64,000 nt of DNA from assembly GCA_937996705.1 (NCBI GenBank), contig CALKUQ010000019.1, positions 1-64,000 on the forward strand. Direction: 5' to 3'. Source of the DNA: an uncultured Chlamydiae bacterium (lineage in GTDB: Bacteria; Chlamydiota; Chlamydiia; Chlamydiales; 2-12-FULL-49-11). How positions within the stretch are numbered: the first letter of the stretch is position 1; each line of letters begins with the position of its first letter. Position numbers and translations under genes: made by a program. This document shows, piece after piece, positions 53,762 to 63,427 of the stretch. The notes beneath the pieces are model-generated. The model saw only the letters and a list, made by a program, of their open reading frames with translations, did no database searches and was not told the DNA's origin.

Positions 53762-54744
53762 GTACACAAGAAATTGATATTAGAGAGGCTCTTCGCCAAG
53801 CAATAGATGAAGAGATGGAGCGCGATGAGACTGTTTTTGTAATGGGGGAAGAGGTTGCTGAATACGACGGCGCTTACAAAGTTACAAAGGGGCTTTGGAA
53901 AAAGTGGGGTGATAAAAGAATCATTGATACTCCAATTGCAGAGTCGGGATTTTGTGGTATTGCGATTGGAGCTGCAATCACTGGATTAAGGCCAGTGGTT
54001 GAGTTTATGAGTTTTAATTTTTCTTTTGTAGCCTTTGATCAAATTGCAAGCAGAGCTTGTAAACTCCATTACATGTCTGGGGGAAGATTAAAGGTGCCCA
54101 TTGTTTTTCGGGGGCCCAATGGAGCTGCGGCAAGGGTCTCTTGCCAGCATTCCCATAATGTTGAATCGCTTTATGCCCAATTCCCAGGTTTAAAAATAGT
54201 TGCTCCCTCCTCTGCCTATGATGCTAAAGGGTTGTTAAAATCTGCAATCAGAGATGACAATCCGATCCTTTTTTTGGAAAATGAATTAATGTATGGGCTT
54301 AAAGAGGTGATTCCAACAGCCGAGTTTTTAGTTCCCATCGGAAAAGGGAAAGTTTTGAGAGAGGGGAGAGACGTAACGCTTATTTCTCATAGCAGAATGA
54401 TTTTGTTTTGCCTAGAAGCCGCTGATGTGCTTGCTAAAAAAGGGATTAAAGTGGAAGTGATTGATTTGCGTACAATCAAGCCTCTTGATGTGGGGTTAAT
54501 TGCAACTTCAGTAAGAAAAACTGGTAGAGCGGTGATTGTAGAAGAGGGGCACAAGTTTGCAGGAATCGCATCAGAGGTTGCAATGGAAATTATGGAGCAC
54601 TGCTTTGATTTTTTAGATGCTCCGATTAAGCGCGTCTGTCAAATGGAGACGCCACTTCCTTATTCCCCTCCACTTGAAGAGTGGACAATTCCCAATACAA
54701 AGCGTATACTGAAAGCACTAGATGAGGTACTTGAGGGAAAATGA
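53758..54744 (+). CDS. pdhB: pyruvate dehydrogenase E1 component, beta subunit
   Basis: A 328-residue partner of PdhA. It begins at TTG 53758, which overlaps the pdhA stop (TTGA); AGAGGGTG lies eight bases before. Family stretches: FVMGEEVAEYDGAYKVTKGL, DTPIAESGFCGIAIGAA, FRGPNGAAARVSCQHSH and the C-terminal IDLRTIKPLD and VEEGHKFAGIASE. Together with PdhA it forms the thiamine active site. No odd features besides the rare start codon. Confidence 0.96.
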   Translation: MSTQEIDIREALRQAIDEEMERDETVFVMGEEVAEYDGAYKVTKGLWKKWGDKRIIDTPIAESGFCGIAIGAAITGLRPVVEFMSFNFSFVAFDQIASRACKLHYMSGGRLKVPIVFRGPNGAAARVSCQHSHNVESLYAQFPGLKIVAPSSAYDAKGLLKSAIRDDNPILFLENELMYGLKEVIPTAEFLVPIGKGKVLREGRDVTLISHSRMILFCLEAADVLAKKGIKVEVIDLRTIKPLDVGLIATSVRKTGRAVIVEEGHKFAGIASEVAMEIMEHCFDFLDAPIKRVCQMETPLPYSPPLEEWTIPNTKRILKALDEVLEGK

Positions 54745-55997
54745 TCTTAGAGATTGCAATGCCAAAACTCTCACCTACAATGGCTGAGGGGAAGATCGTA
54801 AAATGGCTGAAACAGGAAGGGGATGCAGTCGCTGAAGAGGAGGCTCTTTGTGAAATCGCTACCGACAAATCGACGATGGAATTTACATCGATTGAAAAGG
54901 GATATCTTCGGAAAATTTTCCATAAAGAGGGCTCAACTGTTGTTGTGGGGGAAATTTTAGCCCTCCTTACAGAAACAAAAGGGGAAGATCTATCTGCTTA
55001 TAAAGGCAAGCAAGAGGAAGTAAAAATTGTAGAAGAGAAAAAGAGTGAAGAGAAAAGGGGTGTTTCAAATGCTGTCTCCCTTCCAACCTTCTCCCCTGCC
55101 CCTCCAAGAAGCAATTACCACTTTGAAGTAAGAGATGACTATGAAAAAATTGCTGCATCGCCCCTTGCGAAAAAAGTTGCAAAAGAAAAAGGACTCGATC
55201 TTGGATCAATCAAAGGCTCAGGCCCTAATGGAAGAATCATTGCTAAAGATTTAGAATTTGCCCAAGGGGCAAGCCCAGTTATGCTTAGCGACGGCCCTCC
55301 TACACTTGTACCTGGAAGCTATGAAGAGATTCCTATGAGCCCCATTCGAAAAGTGATCGGGGAGAGGCTCCAAGCCTCTAAAATGACTATTCCTCACTAC
55401 TACATTACCGATGAAGTGAGAGTTGATAAGTTGATTGATATGAGAGAGCAGCTCAAAGAGGGGGGGCTTAAAGTCACCTATAACGATTTTGTTCTAAGGG
55501 CTGTCGCCCTCGCTTTAAAGAAACATCCTGAAATAAACTCTGGATTTAATTCAGAAAACCAAACCATCATCCGATTCAAAACAATTGATATTTCCTTGGC
55601 TGTTAGCATACCAGATGGCCTTATCACCCCAATTCTTGTTCACGCTAATCATAAAAATATTTTCACCCTTTCTGAAGAGGCTAAACGCTTAGCCAAAAAG
55701 GCAAAAGAGGGGAGTTTAAAGCCAGAAGAGTACCAGGGAGGCTCCTTTACACTCTCAAATCTTGGGATGTTTGGAATCAAATCGTTTGATGCGGTGATCA
55801 ATCCGCCTCAAGCAGCCATCCTAGCTGTAGGCGGTATCTTTGAAAAAGCCATCTTTGAAAACGGTCAGCCCATCTGCGGCCACGTCATGGACCTCACCCT
55901 CTCTTTGGACCACCGAGTCATTGACGGGGCCGAAGGTGCCAAATTCCTTCACACCCTTAAAATCTATCTCACCAATCCAGCAATCCTTTTAATTTAA
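54741..55997 (+). CDS. pdhC: pyruvate dehydrogenase E2, dihydrolipoamide acetyltransferase
   Basis: A 418-residue core protein transferring the acetyl group to CoA. One lipoyl domain (1-77) with the lipoylated lysine in EIATDKSTMEF (Lys43), a flexible linker, a peripheral-subunit-binding domain (about 136-171; ASPLAKKVAKEKGLDLGSIK) and the catalytic domain to the end, with HRVIDGAEG (His391, Asp395). It starts four bases inside pdhB. The E3 gene is not in this window. Confidence 0.96.
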   Translation: MILEIAMPKLSPTMAEGKIVKWLKQEGDAVAEEEALCEIATDKSTMEFTSIEKGYLRKIFHKEGSTVVVGEILALLTETKGEDLSAYKGKQEEVKIVEEKKSEEKRGVSNAVSLPTFSPAPPRSNYHFEVRDDYEKIAASPLAKKVAKEKGLDLGSIKGSGPNGRIIAKDLEFAQGASPVMLSDGPPTLVPGSYEEIPMSPIRKVIGERLQASKMTIPHYYITDEVRVDKLIDMREQLKEGGLKVTYNDFVLRAVALALKKHPEINSGFNSENQTIIRFKTIDISLAVSIPDGLITPILVHANHKNIFTLSEEAKRLAKKAKEGSLKPEEYQGGSFTLSNLGMFGIKSFDAVINPPQAAILAVGGIFEKAIFENGQPICGHVMDLTLSLDHRVIDGAEGAKFLHTLKIYLTNPAILLI

Positions 55998-56044
55998 TCT
56001 TAAGTTGTGCTATTCTGTTGTAAATTATTTATTACAGGATGGTT

Positions 56045-56671
56045 ATGCAGATTTCAAGAGATATTCATATACTAAAAAATTTAAACGAAAGTACATTTAT
56101 AGCTAGAAATCATAAAGAGTGGTCGAACCTAGTAGCCCTCTCCTTGATCACAGAATTGGCTACCGCAATCTTTTTTTTGGTAAATATTCCGAAATCATTA
56201 ATCGGAGTGGTTCATACCCTTTGTACCCAACCCTCAACGCTAATTCAGAAAATCCAACAAGAGGCCGCTCGCAATTTCTTTTTTTTCAGTAAACTCGTTA
56301 CATTTCCGGTCTCACTATTTCGCTCTTGGCAGCTTGATTTATCTAGTATTGCAGATACAGGCCAAATTTTAATAATGAAGCGTGATTTAGAGCAAACTAT
56401 TGCCGAGCGAGTAAGGATTCGGGAGCAAGATATGCGGTTTGCTGAATTGCAATTTATAGATCAGAGGCAAGCAAACGAAGCGGAACACGACAGATTAAGA
56501 GCTCAGTTGGAAGCAGAGCTTGCTAGAGCAAGTCAAGTAGTTGTTCAGCCTGTAACAAGAGAAGAAACAAATCTATATAGGTGGGTTACAGCGCAATTTT
56601 TAGGAAAAGAGCCAGGCTATACTTTTCCTCTTACAAAACCTGATATCGATAGAGTAACTAGGAGGGCTTAG
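56045..56671 (+). CDS. unknown membrane-associated protein with coiled coil
   Basis: Not recognised; 208 residues from ATG 56045 (ATG 56039 two codons upstream is also possible). Two hydrophobic stretches lie close together at about 28-62 (LVALSLITELATAIFFLVNI, then SLIGVVHTLC) with a third weak one near 78-95, followed by a charged coiled coil (EQTIAERVRIREQDMRFAEL; EAEHDRLRAQLEAELARASQ). This hydrophobic hairpin plus coiled coil is the plan of many chlamydial inclusion-membrane proteins, though not proof. It lies 48 bases after pdhC. Confidence 0.6.
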   Translation: MQISRDIHILKNLNESTFIARNHKEWSNLVALSLITELATAIFFLVNIPKSLIGVVHTLCTQPSTLIQKIQQEAARNFFFFSKLVTFPVSLFRSWQLDLSSIADTGQILIMKRDLEQTIAERVRIREQDMRFAELQFIDQRQANEAEHDRLRAQLEAELARASQVVVQPVTREETNLYRWVTAQFLGKEPGYTFPLTKPDIDRVTRRA

Positions 56672-56681
56672 AAGTTCGCTC

Positions 56682-57605
56682 TTAGAGCCATTTGCGGCGC
56701 TTGAAGAAGGCGAGGGTGCAGATGATGATGAAGAGGACTGATCCCATAATAATGTAAAAAGCGTAGGGGCTTTTTGCAAAAGGGAGGGGGATATTCATCC
56801 CATAAATGCTTGAGATCACGGTAGGAAAAGTGAGAATGATTGTCAGGGCTGTTAGAAGGCGAATGGTTTTATTGAACTGATTGGTGATAATAATTTGAAC
56901 GGAATTGCGGAGGCTAGAGATAATGCGAAGGCTTAAGCTGCACATCTCTTCAGCTTGCTCGGTGGCAAGGAGTAAATCTTCTAGGAGATCTTGATCCTTT
57001 TCTGAGAGAGTCGTGAATTTTCCTGAAAGAATCGCTTCAATCACCTCTTTTAGAGGTTGGAGAGAGTTTTGACACTGATTTAAATTTTCCTCTTTTCTAG
57101 TGAGCTCTGTGATCTCTTTATCGCTGACTGTGCTAATATCTTTTTCTTGGTTAATAACCTCTGCTCGCACCCTTCTAATTACTTTTGAATACTCTTGTAC
57201 GATTCTAAGAAGAATATTGATAAGAAGTTGTGTTCGCATATTTGTAGCAATAGAGGTCTTTTCAGAGAGTAGCTTTCCAACAATGTGACAGGTGGCAGGG
57301 CAGATGGTAGCTAGGTGGTTTTTAGCTAAAATGATCGTTAGAGTAGCTGTGTAGAGCCCAATTTCTTGTATGTAGGGGTACCTGACATAGACAACAAATG
57401 CATCCTTTTCAAGTCTCTCAATACGGGCAATCTCCATCATGTCAAGAGCGTCTTTAATGTCTTCAGAATCAACATCTAAAATTTTAGAGAGCCGATTAAT
57501 ATCATCAATCGAGGCATTTTCCGCGTGAATCCAGCAATCAGGGGCAGGGGTAGGAACGATTCTAAAGCGTTCATCACCAGATTCTTTGAAATAATTTGTA
57601 TACAT
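56682..57605 (-). CDS. corA: CorA-family magnesium/divalent cation transporter
   Basis: A 307-residue homologue of CorA. A large cytoplasmic domain (1-245) includes the long stalk helix (ELTRKEENLNQCQNSLQPLK), and two C-terminal helices surround the selectivity motif YGMNIPLPF. The loop lacks the usual MPEL sequence after GMN, as in some distant members, and the basic tail FFKRRKWL is normal. It takes up magnesium as a pentamer in the inner membrane. Located 43 bases after lpxD on the same strand, so possibly the last gene of that operon. Confidence 0.9.
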   Translation of the reverse strand: MYTNYFKESGDERFRIVPTPAPDCWIHAENASIDDINRLSKILDVDSEDIKDALDMMEIARIERLEKDAFVVYVRYPYIQEIGLYTATLTIILAKNHLATICPATCHIVGKLLSEKTSIATNMRTQLLINILLRIVQEYSKVIRRVRAEVINQEKDISTVSDKEITELTRKEENLNQCQNSLQPLKEVIEAILSGKFTTLSEKDQDLLEDLLLATEQAEEMCSLSLRIISSLRNSVQIIITNQFNKTIRLLTALTIILTFPTVISSIYGMNIPLPFAKSPYAFYIIMGSVLFIIICTLAFFKRRKWL

Positions 57606-57648
57606 TAAACCTTACCTCACTCTTTCAGGCTAACTACTGGGTATCTTG

Positions 57649-58695
57649 TTAGCAAGGAGCTTCTTCTAAAAGCTTGTTCATTTTTTTCTCAAGAGCTTGA
57701 ATCCTTGCAACATAGTTTGCAAGTCTTTTCGCATGAATCACTTGTTCGTGGTATTCTTTGACGGGAACCGCAGGAGAACCGCCGTAGGCACCCTTTTCTT
57801 TGATGGACTTTGAAAAAGCACCTTTAGCCATTAAAATTACTTGGTCACCGATCTCTACGTGACCTACCATGCCACTTTGAGCGGCTAAAATTACATGTTT
57901 ACCTGTTTTTGAAGAGCCTGCAACACCCGCCTGAGCTACAATCAGGTTGTGCTCTCCTATATTCACGTTGTGACCGATCATTACCAGGTTGTCAATTTTT
58001 GACCCTCTCTTTATGCGGGTCTCCTTAAATCTTGCTCTGTCAATAGTGGTATTTGATCCAATTTCTACATCATCTTCTAAAACAACAACGCCTAAGTGCT
58101 TAATCTTCGTGTGAACTCCCATCTCACTTGTAATATAACCAAAGCCGCACCCTCCAATAACCGATCCAGGCTGCAAAATAACCCGATTTCCGAGTATCGA
58201 GCCCTCTCTAATTGTTACATTTGAGTGAATGAGGCAGTTGTTCCCAAGGATTACCTTAGGGCTGATGGAGACATTTGAGGATATTTTTGTCCCTTCCCCA
58301 ATCGAACAATCTCTGTCAATGGATACAAAGGGGCCTATTTCTACATCCTTTCCAAGTGTTACACTTGAATGAATGACAGCGCTTGGGTGAATTCCTGCAA
58401 AGCCACTTTTGGTGTTGTCGGGTAAAAATAGTGAGATAATTTTTTGGAAGGTTTCTGAGGGATTATCAGAGACAAGATAGTTTTTTCCAGGAGTGCGTTC
58501 CAGTTTAGAGTCAATACAAACAGCGCCTGCTTTTGTAGACAGCAACAAATTTCGATACTTGATGTTAGAAAAAAAAGAGATATCGCTTAAAGAAGCGCTC
58601 TCTAGTTCCTCAACTCCGAGAATTAAATAATTTTGGTCTCCAACACATTCAGAGCCTGTAAGTGTAGCTAGCTCTTTTAATGTGAGAGAGACCAT
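57649..58695 (-). CDS. lpxD: UDP-3-O-(acyl)glucosamine N-acyltransferase
   Basis: A 348-residue lipid A enzyme adding the second, N-linked acyl chain. An N-terminal uridine-binding domain (1-100) is followed by a left-handed beta helix of hexapeptide repeats (IHPSAVIHSSVTLGKDVEIG, then NVSISPKVILGNNCLIHSNV), with the catalytic-histidine region MIGHNVNIGEHN and a C-terminal helix (RLANYVARIQALEKKMN). Lies 11 bases downstream of skp in the recR-bamA-skp-lpxD order known from Chlamydia. Confidence 0.96.
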   Translation of the reverse strand: MVSLTLKELATLTGSECVGDQNYLILGVEELESASLSDISFFSNIKYRNLLLSTKAGAVCIDSKLERTPGKNYLVSDNPSETFQKIISLFLPDNTKSGFAGIHPSAVIHSSVTLGKDVEIGPFVSIDRDCSIGEGTKISSNVSISPKVILGNNCLIHSNVTIREGSILGNRVILQPGSVIGGCGFGYITSEMGVHTKIKHLGVVVLEDDVEIGSNTTIDRARFKETRIKRGSKIDNLVMIGHNVNIGEHNLIVAQAGVAGSSKTGKHVILAAQSGMVGHVEIGDQVILMAKGAFSKSIKEKGAYGGSPAVPVKEYHEQVIHAKRLANYVARIQALEKKMNKLLEEAPC

Positions 58696-58706
58696 CGATA
58701 CCTTTT

Positions 58707-59273
58707 TTATTTTTTAGTAGCAGTTGTTTCTACTTGAGCTGCTTTTTCGTCTTTAGCAAACTTCTTGTCCATTTCGTTAATTACTTCATCCGTGATATCT
58801 AAAGTATCAGCAAAATGAAATGCAGCGTCCTTATTTAAAACTAAGGAGAGGTGAGCTTTTTTTGCTACTGCGCTAGAAGCTTCGTTGATCAAGTCGGCAA
58901 TCGTATGCATAAGTCTCATATTAGCTTGTTGCATAATTTGATAGTACTGAGACTGAGATCTTTGAAGATCTTCTGCTTGTGCTTGATATTTTACTTTAAG
59001 TTCTTTTTCAGCTTCAGGGCTTAGAGAGTCCATAAAGTCTTTGTCTTGAAGCTTACTTGTGGTAGTGGTAAGTTCTTGCTCTTGATCCTGCATAGACTTC
59101 TGAATTTGCTGTTTGATTGTTTCAAACTGCTTTTGCTCATGTTGCCCATGTTTTGAGGACTCGATGCACTTTGCAAAATTTACGATTCCGATATTTAAGT
59201 TTTTCTCTGCTGCAGCAATTCCTGAAAAGGGTGCAAGCAACGCAACACAACTTCCTGCAATAAAACGCTTCAT
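58707..59273 (-). CDS. skp: periplasmic chaperone Skp/OmpH-like
   Basis: A 188-residue exported protein with a signal peptide (MKRFIAGSCVALLAPFSGIAA) and a long coiled-coil body (HEQKQFETIKQQIQKSMQDQ; EAEKELKVKYQAQAEDLQRS), the hallmark of Skp, which holds unfolded outer-membrane proteins on their way to BamA. The start IGIVNFAKCIESSKHG matches the OmpH family. Located between bamA and lpxD as in many Gram-negatives. The KDEKAAQVETTATKK tail is an extra disordered end. Confidence 0.9.
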   Translation of the reverse strand: MKRFIAGSCVALLAPFSGIAAAEKNLNIGIVNFAKCIESSKHGQHEQKQFETIKQQIQKSMQDQEQELTTTTSKLQDKDFMDSLSPEAEKELKVKYQAQAEDLQRSQSQYYQIMQQANMRLMHTIADLINEASSAVAKKAHLSLVLNKDAAFHFADTLDITDEVINEMDKKFAKDEKAAQVETTATKK

Positions 59274-59287
59274 TTTACATTCTCCTG

Positions 59288-61702
59288 TTAAAATTGTCCG
59301 CCCATACTAAAGAAGAAGAACTGATCTCTGTGATCCGCTTTAAACTCTTTATAGGCTTTACTACTTAAACCGAGAGGCAATCCGATACCAAAAACAAATG
59401 GAAGTCTTTTTCCGATATCAATTCGCGCTCCGATGCCATAAGTTGCAACTGGTTTGTTGAAACTCCAATAATCCATTGAAACTGCACCAGCATCAATAAA
59501 AGTAAATAGGTCTAGTGGTCTGAAAATATTTTGCGCATACTCAAAAGACAAGAGGGCTGATGACATTCCACCCTTCGGAGATGTGTTAATCTCTTCTTCC
59601 CCATTCTCTTTTACAGTTACGTTTCTGAAGATTGGACCAACCATACCTTGCTTGTACCCTCTAACTGTCCCTTCACCCCCAAGAAAAAAGTGTTCTGCTA
59701 AGGGGAGATCATTTCCATTTCCGCCAGAAAGGGGTTGTGTAAACTTCAAATCCCCACGAATTTTAAAAGTACCTTTTCTCCAAATAGGGATGTAGTAGGC
59801 GTTAAGCGATCCAAAACGGACAAAGGGAATGTTGTTTGACCCCATTTTATTAGGAACAAGCCCCCCAAACTCAGCCTCAAAGTTGGTTCGGAAACCTCTA
59901 TGAGGTCTGAAAATGCTGTCAGTTGTGTCAAATCCCATTGTCGATGCTAAGGCAGAGACAATACCATTGTTTTGTTCTTGAGCATACTCTTCAGGATTCT
60001 TTATTTTCTCTTTGCTAGCTACATCTGTTATTTCATTTTTTACTCGGAATCTAAATCCGTAGTTAAGGTAGGATGTGAGAGGGTAGGAGGTAGTGACTGT
60101 AGATCCTATCGTCTTAAGGTTGTAGTCTTTAGACAGTACCTTGCTGGTCCCTGCTTGAAAATCTATACCCAGTCTCCATAAACTGTCGTTAAAATAAGGG
60201 TCTAGCCAGGATACGCTAATGTCGCTCTCTCTGATACCAAGGGTTCCTTTAATTTGTAGGAACTGTCCTCCTCCGCGAAAAGCAGAGGGTCCTTTGAACC
60301 AAACATTTCTAAATCCCGCAAGGCTAAAATTATTTTCGGTGAGATCTATCCCTCCAAAAGCACTGTCAGTTGAGCTCAATCCGCCAAATAGGCTTGCGCT
60401 CCCCGTTTGAGCTTCGTTAACTTCTACCATGACGTCACAGTATTCAGATGCGCCATATTGATGCTCGTCTGATTTTATCGGATAGACGTTGACGTTTTTG
60501 AAATAACCTGTTGATTGGAGCCTATCTTGTGTCGATTTGATTTTTCTTGAGTCAAAGACTTCACCCGGTTCAATGTCAATGTTGTTGTAAACTACATTTT
60601 TATTGGTGTTGTAATTTCCAGTTACCATTACAAGGCCTACTCGATATTTTTGAGACTCTTCAACATTGAAATGGATGTCATATTGTGGTTCGTTTGAGAG
60701 GAGGTCAAGTCTGTAGTCTATGCTCGAGTGGAGGTAGCCCTCTTGAGTATAGAGCTCTCGAACTCGTTCTTGAGCAGCTCTTATTTTATCAATCGAAAAA
60801 GTTTCGCCTGGCTGTAAATCAGAGGCCTTTTTCAACTCTTCATCTGTTTTTAGGGTAGCGCCTGAAAAAGAGATGTTATGTATCGAATACTTGGCACCGC
60901 GATTTAAAACAAAAACTAGGGCTAATTTATTGTCAGGTAGGTCTTCAAGCTTCATTGTGACATGAGCGTCTACGTAGCCATGATTTTGCATATGGTGTAC
61001 AATTGTCTGGATGTCGGGCTCGAGTTCTTCATCTTTAATTGTCCCAGATCCAGTGAGCCAGCTCGTGAATATGTTGAATTTTCTCACGCGAATTAATTCA
61101 AGAATTTCTGACTCTTCTGTTTTAGTAAACCCTTCGAACTGAATTTGGTTAATTCTTCCTGTAGGGCCTTCATGAATAATTAAGTGGATCGTAATTTCAT
61201 TATTGATTGGTGTGTTTTCTACTACATAGGAAATTTCAGCTTTAAAAAACCCTTTTTTAACTAAAAAGTCTCTAATTTTTTGAATCGACTTATAAAATTC
61301 TTCTCGGTTATAAGACATCCCTTTTTTAAGTTCTGCCTCACTCAAAATTTTCTTATCCTTAAAAGAGGAGCCTTCAATCACAAAGCTAGTGATAACAGGC
61401 CGTTTTTTCAATGTAATCGAAATTAGGACTTGTCCATTTTCGACTTTAATTGAAGGATCTACAGATTCGTACTCATCGGATAAACTCTTTAAATCTCTAT
61501 CAAACAGTTCTTGATCGAAGGGGTCGCCCATCTTGGTGTGCATTCTATAAACAACCTGCGCCTCCTCATCAACTTCATCGGGAGACTGGTTTTCTACTAT
61601 AACGTGGATCTTGCGAACTGGATTCCCTTCGTAGGGCTCCGTAGGCGGCGTAGCTCCAAAAAGAGAGAGCAAAGAAAAAATAGAGGCAAATAAAATTTTC
61701 AT
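59288..61702 (-). CDS. bamA: outer membrane protein assembly factor BamA (Omp85)
   Basis: An 804-residue outer-membrane protein that inserts other beta-barrel proteins. ATG 61702 (MKILFASIFSLLSLF) starts a signal peptide; the longer frame from 61729 has no site. Five POTRA domains occupy about 30-370, followed by a 16-strand barrel with the conserved lid segment FFLGGEGTVRGYKQGMVGP (VRGY motif) and a final FFFSMGGQF. Order recR-bamA-skp-lpxD is conserved in Chlamydia. It would insert the barrel proteins found elsewhere in this window. Confidence 0.96.
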   Translation of the reverse strand: MKILFASIFSLLSLFGATPPTEPYEGNPVRKIHVIVENQSPDEVDEEAQVVYRMHTKMGDPFDQELFDRDLKSLSDEYESVDPSIKVENGQVLISITLKKRPVITSFVIEGSSFKDKKILSEAELKKGMSYNREEFYKSIQKIRDFLVKKGFFKAEISYVVENTPINNEITIHLIIHEGPTGRINQIQFEGFTKTEESEILELIRVRKFNIFTSWLTGSGTIKDEELEPDIQTIVHHMQNHGYVDAHVTMKLEDLPDNKLALVFVLNRGAKYSIHNISFSGATLKTDEELKKASDLQPGETFSIDKIRAAQERVRELYTQEGYLHSSIDYRLDLLSNEPQYDIHFNVEESQKYRVGLVMVTGNYNTNKNVVYNNIDIEPGEVFDSRKIKSTQDRLQSTGYFKNVNVYPIKSDEHQYGASEYCDVMVEVNEAQTGSASLFGGLSSTDSAFGGIDLTENNFSLAGFRNVWFKGPSAFRGGGQFLQIKGTLGIRESDISVSWLDPYFNDSLWRLGIDFQAGTSKVLSKDYNLKTIGSTVTTSYPLTSYLNYGFRFRVKNEITDVASKEKIKNPEEYAQEQNNGIVSALASTMGFDTTDSIFRPHRGFRTNFEAEFGGLVPNKMGSNNIPFVRFGSLNAYYIPIWRKGTFKIRGDLKFTQPLSGGNGNDLPLAEHFFLGGEGTVRGYKQGMVGPIFRNVTVKENGEEEINTSPKGGMSSALLSFEYAQNIFRPLDLFTFIDAGAVSMDYWSFNKPVATYGIGARIDIGKRLPFVFGIGLPLGLSSKAYKEFKADHRDQFFFFSMGGQF

Positions 61703-61750
61703 AACACGAAAGAATCTATCACACTCCAATTTTTTGCAAAAGAGAAAAAA

Positions 61751-62347
61751 TCAAACAGGCAATCTTGAGGAAAATGCTCTGGTTAGAGTTCCTTCATCGA
61801 GGAAATCGAGTGAGCTGCCGAGGGGCATTCCCATTGCAAGGCGAGAAACACTAATCCCAGCTTGGTTAAGCTCCTTTTTCAGGTAGAGAGAAGTTGCGTC
61901 TCCTTCAATGGTGGAGTCAAGAGCGAGTATAACTTCCCGAGCTTTAATTTGAGCAAGCCGTTCTTTGAGTTTAATAAAGTGGAGTTCGTTGGGTCCAAAA
62001 TGATCAATAGGGGATAGGAGTCCTGGAATAACGTGGTAGAGCCCATTATAGATCCCAGTAGCCTCTAACGTATATATGTCTTTGGGGGAGGCAACGATGC
62101 ATAGAATGCTAGAATCCCTTGTCTCTAAGTCGCAAAACGGGCATGTGCTTTTATCAAAGAGAGCGTTGCATGTAGGGCATGCTAGTAAATCTTTTTTTAT
62201 GCTATTTAAGAGGCTTGAAAGGGCATTTAAATCGGAATCTTTCCAAGAAATTATTTGAAACGCAAAGCGCTCAGCTGTCTTTTTTCCCACCCCAGGTAGC
62301 TTTCTAAAAAATAAAATCAATTTTTGAATTGACTGCGGATAGCTCAT
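61751..62347 (-). CDS. recR: recombination protein RecR
   Basis: A 198-residue protein of the RecFOR gap-repair pathway, clamping DNA as a ring. N-terminal helix-hairpin-helix (LPGVGKKTAERFAF), four-cysteine zinc site (CPTCNALFDKSTCPFC) and Toprim domain (SILCIVASPKDIYTLE; ILALDSTIEGDATSLYL). The first Toprim acidic residue, usually glutamate (VVESP-type), is alanine here; RecR does not need Toprim catalysis. Divergent from fabH across 78 bases. It leads the minus-strand envelope operon. Confidence 0.95.
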   Translation of the reverse strand: MSYPQSIQKLILFFRKLPGVGKKTAERFAFQIISWKDSDLNALSSLLNSIKKDLLACPTCNALFDKSTCPFCDLETRDSSILCIVASPKDIYTLEATGIYNGLYHVIPGLLSPIDHFGPNELHFIKLKERLAQIKAREVILALDSTIEGDATSLYLKKELNQAGISVSRLAMGMPLGSSLDFLDEGTLTRAFSSRLPV

Positions 62348-62425
62348 AGAATTGGGATTTTAGACGAGATTCGGATAAAAAGCACTAGGTTTAATAAAAT
62401 AGATTGAGGTAAAATAGAAAGCATT

Positions 62426-63427
62426 ATGAAAGGACCTATTGCTTATATCTCCGCCCTTGGCACTTACTTGCCTAAAAAAGTTTTGACTAATTCAGATTTA
62501 GAAAAATTAGTTGACACTACTGATGAGTGGATAGTCTCTCGCACAGGGATGAGGGAGCGACATATCGCAGAAGAGGGTGAATACACCTCTGATATGGGGT
62601 TAAAAGCCGCACAAGTAGCTCTGACTCGTTCTGGTATTAAGGCAGAGGATATTGAGATGATCCTTGTGGCAACGCTTTCCCCTGACTATACCTTCCCTAG
62701 CACCGCTTGTCTAATCCAGGCTGGATTGGGGGCTAAAAATGCTGCCGCGTTTGACATCCAAGCAGCTTGCTCAGGGATGGTCTATGCGTTGGCTGTTGGT
62801 AAATCATTTATTGAATCTGGAATGTATAAAAATATTTTGATTGTCGCTTCTGAAAAAATTTCTTCTATTACAGATTATGAGGATAGAAACACTTGCATCC
62901 TTTTTGGGGATGGAGCTGCAGCCTTGGTTGTTACAGACAGGGGGCCTGGCTTAAAGATTGGGAAAGCGTCGCTCGGAGCTGATGGAGATCAAGGGGGTCT
63001 GCTCCTTCTTCCTGCCGGAGGATGCAGAAAACCAGCGACTTATGAAACTGTTCAGCAAAGAATGCACTACCTAAAGATGGATGGGAAGGAGATTTTTAAG
63101 CACGCCGTCAGAAGAATGGAAGTTTCTGCAGTTCAGTGTATTGCGGATTCTCAATTAGAGAGCAAAGAGATTGCTTATTTAGTGCCTCATCAAGCTAATT
63201 TGAGGATTATTGATGCTATTGCTAAGCGGTGTAACATTGAAGACGAGAGGGTTGTTAAGGTTCTGGAGTTATACGGGAATACCTCTGCCTCTTCGATTGG
63301 CCTTGCTTTAGAGAAGCTGTTTGTTGAAAAGAAGATAAAAAATCGAGATAACTTGTTGCTCGTTGCTTTTGGAGCAGGGCTAACCTGGGGTTCTCTTATT
63401 GTAACTGCCGAAGGAGATTTTGCTTAA
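62426..63427 (+). CDS. fabH: beta-ketoacyl-ACP synthase III
   Basis: A 333-residue condensing enzyme starting fatty acid synthesis from acetyl-CoA and malonyl-ACP. The Cys-His-Asn triad is present: AACSGM (Cys115), VPHQAN (His255) and LYGNTSASS (Asn285). The N-terminus DEWIVSRTGMRERHIA is standard. It ends directly before fabD (stop TAA, then ATG with no gap), so the two form an operon, as with CT239-CT238 in C. trachomatis as I recall. Confidence 0.97.
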   Translation: MKGPIAYISALGTYLPKKVLTNSDLEKLVDTTDEWIVSRTGMRERHIAEEGEYTSDMGLKAAQVALTRSGIKAEDIEMILVATLSPDYTFPSTACLIQAGLGAKNAAAFDIQAACSGMVYALAVGKSFIESGMYKNILIVASEKISSITDYEDRNTCILFGDGAAALVVTDRGPGLKIGKASLGADGDQGGLLLLPAGGCRKPATYETVQQRMHYLKMDGKEIFKHAVRRMEVSAVQCIADSQLESKEIAYLVPHQANLRIIDAIAKRCNIEDERVVKVLELYGNTSASSIGLALEKLFVEKKIKNRDNLLLVAFGAGLTWGSLIVTAEGDFA

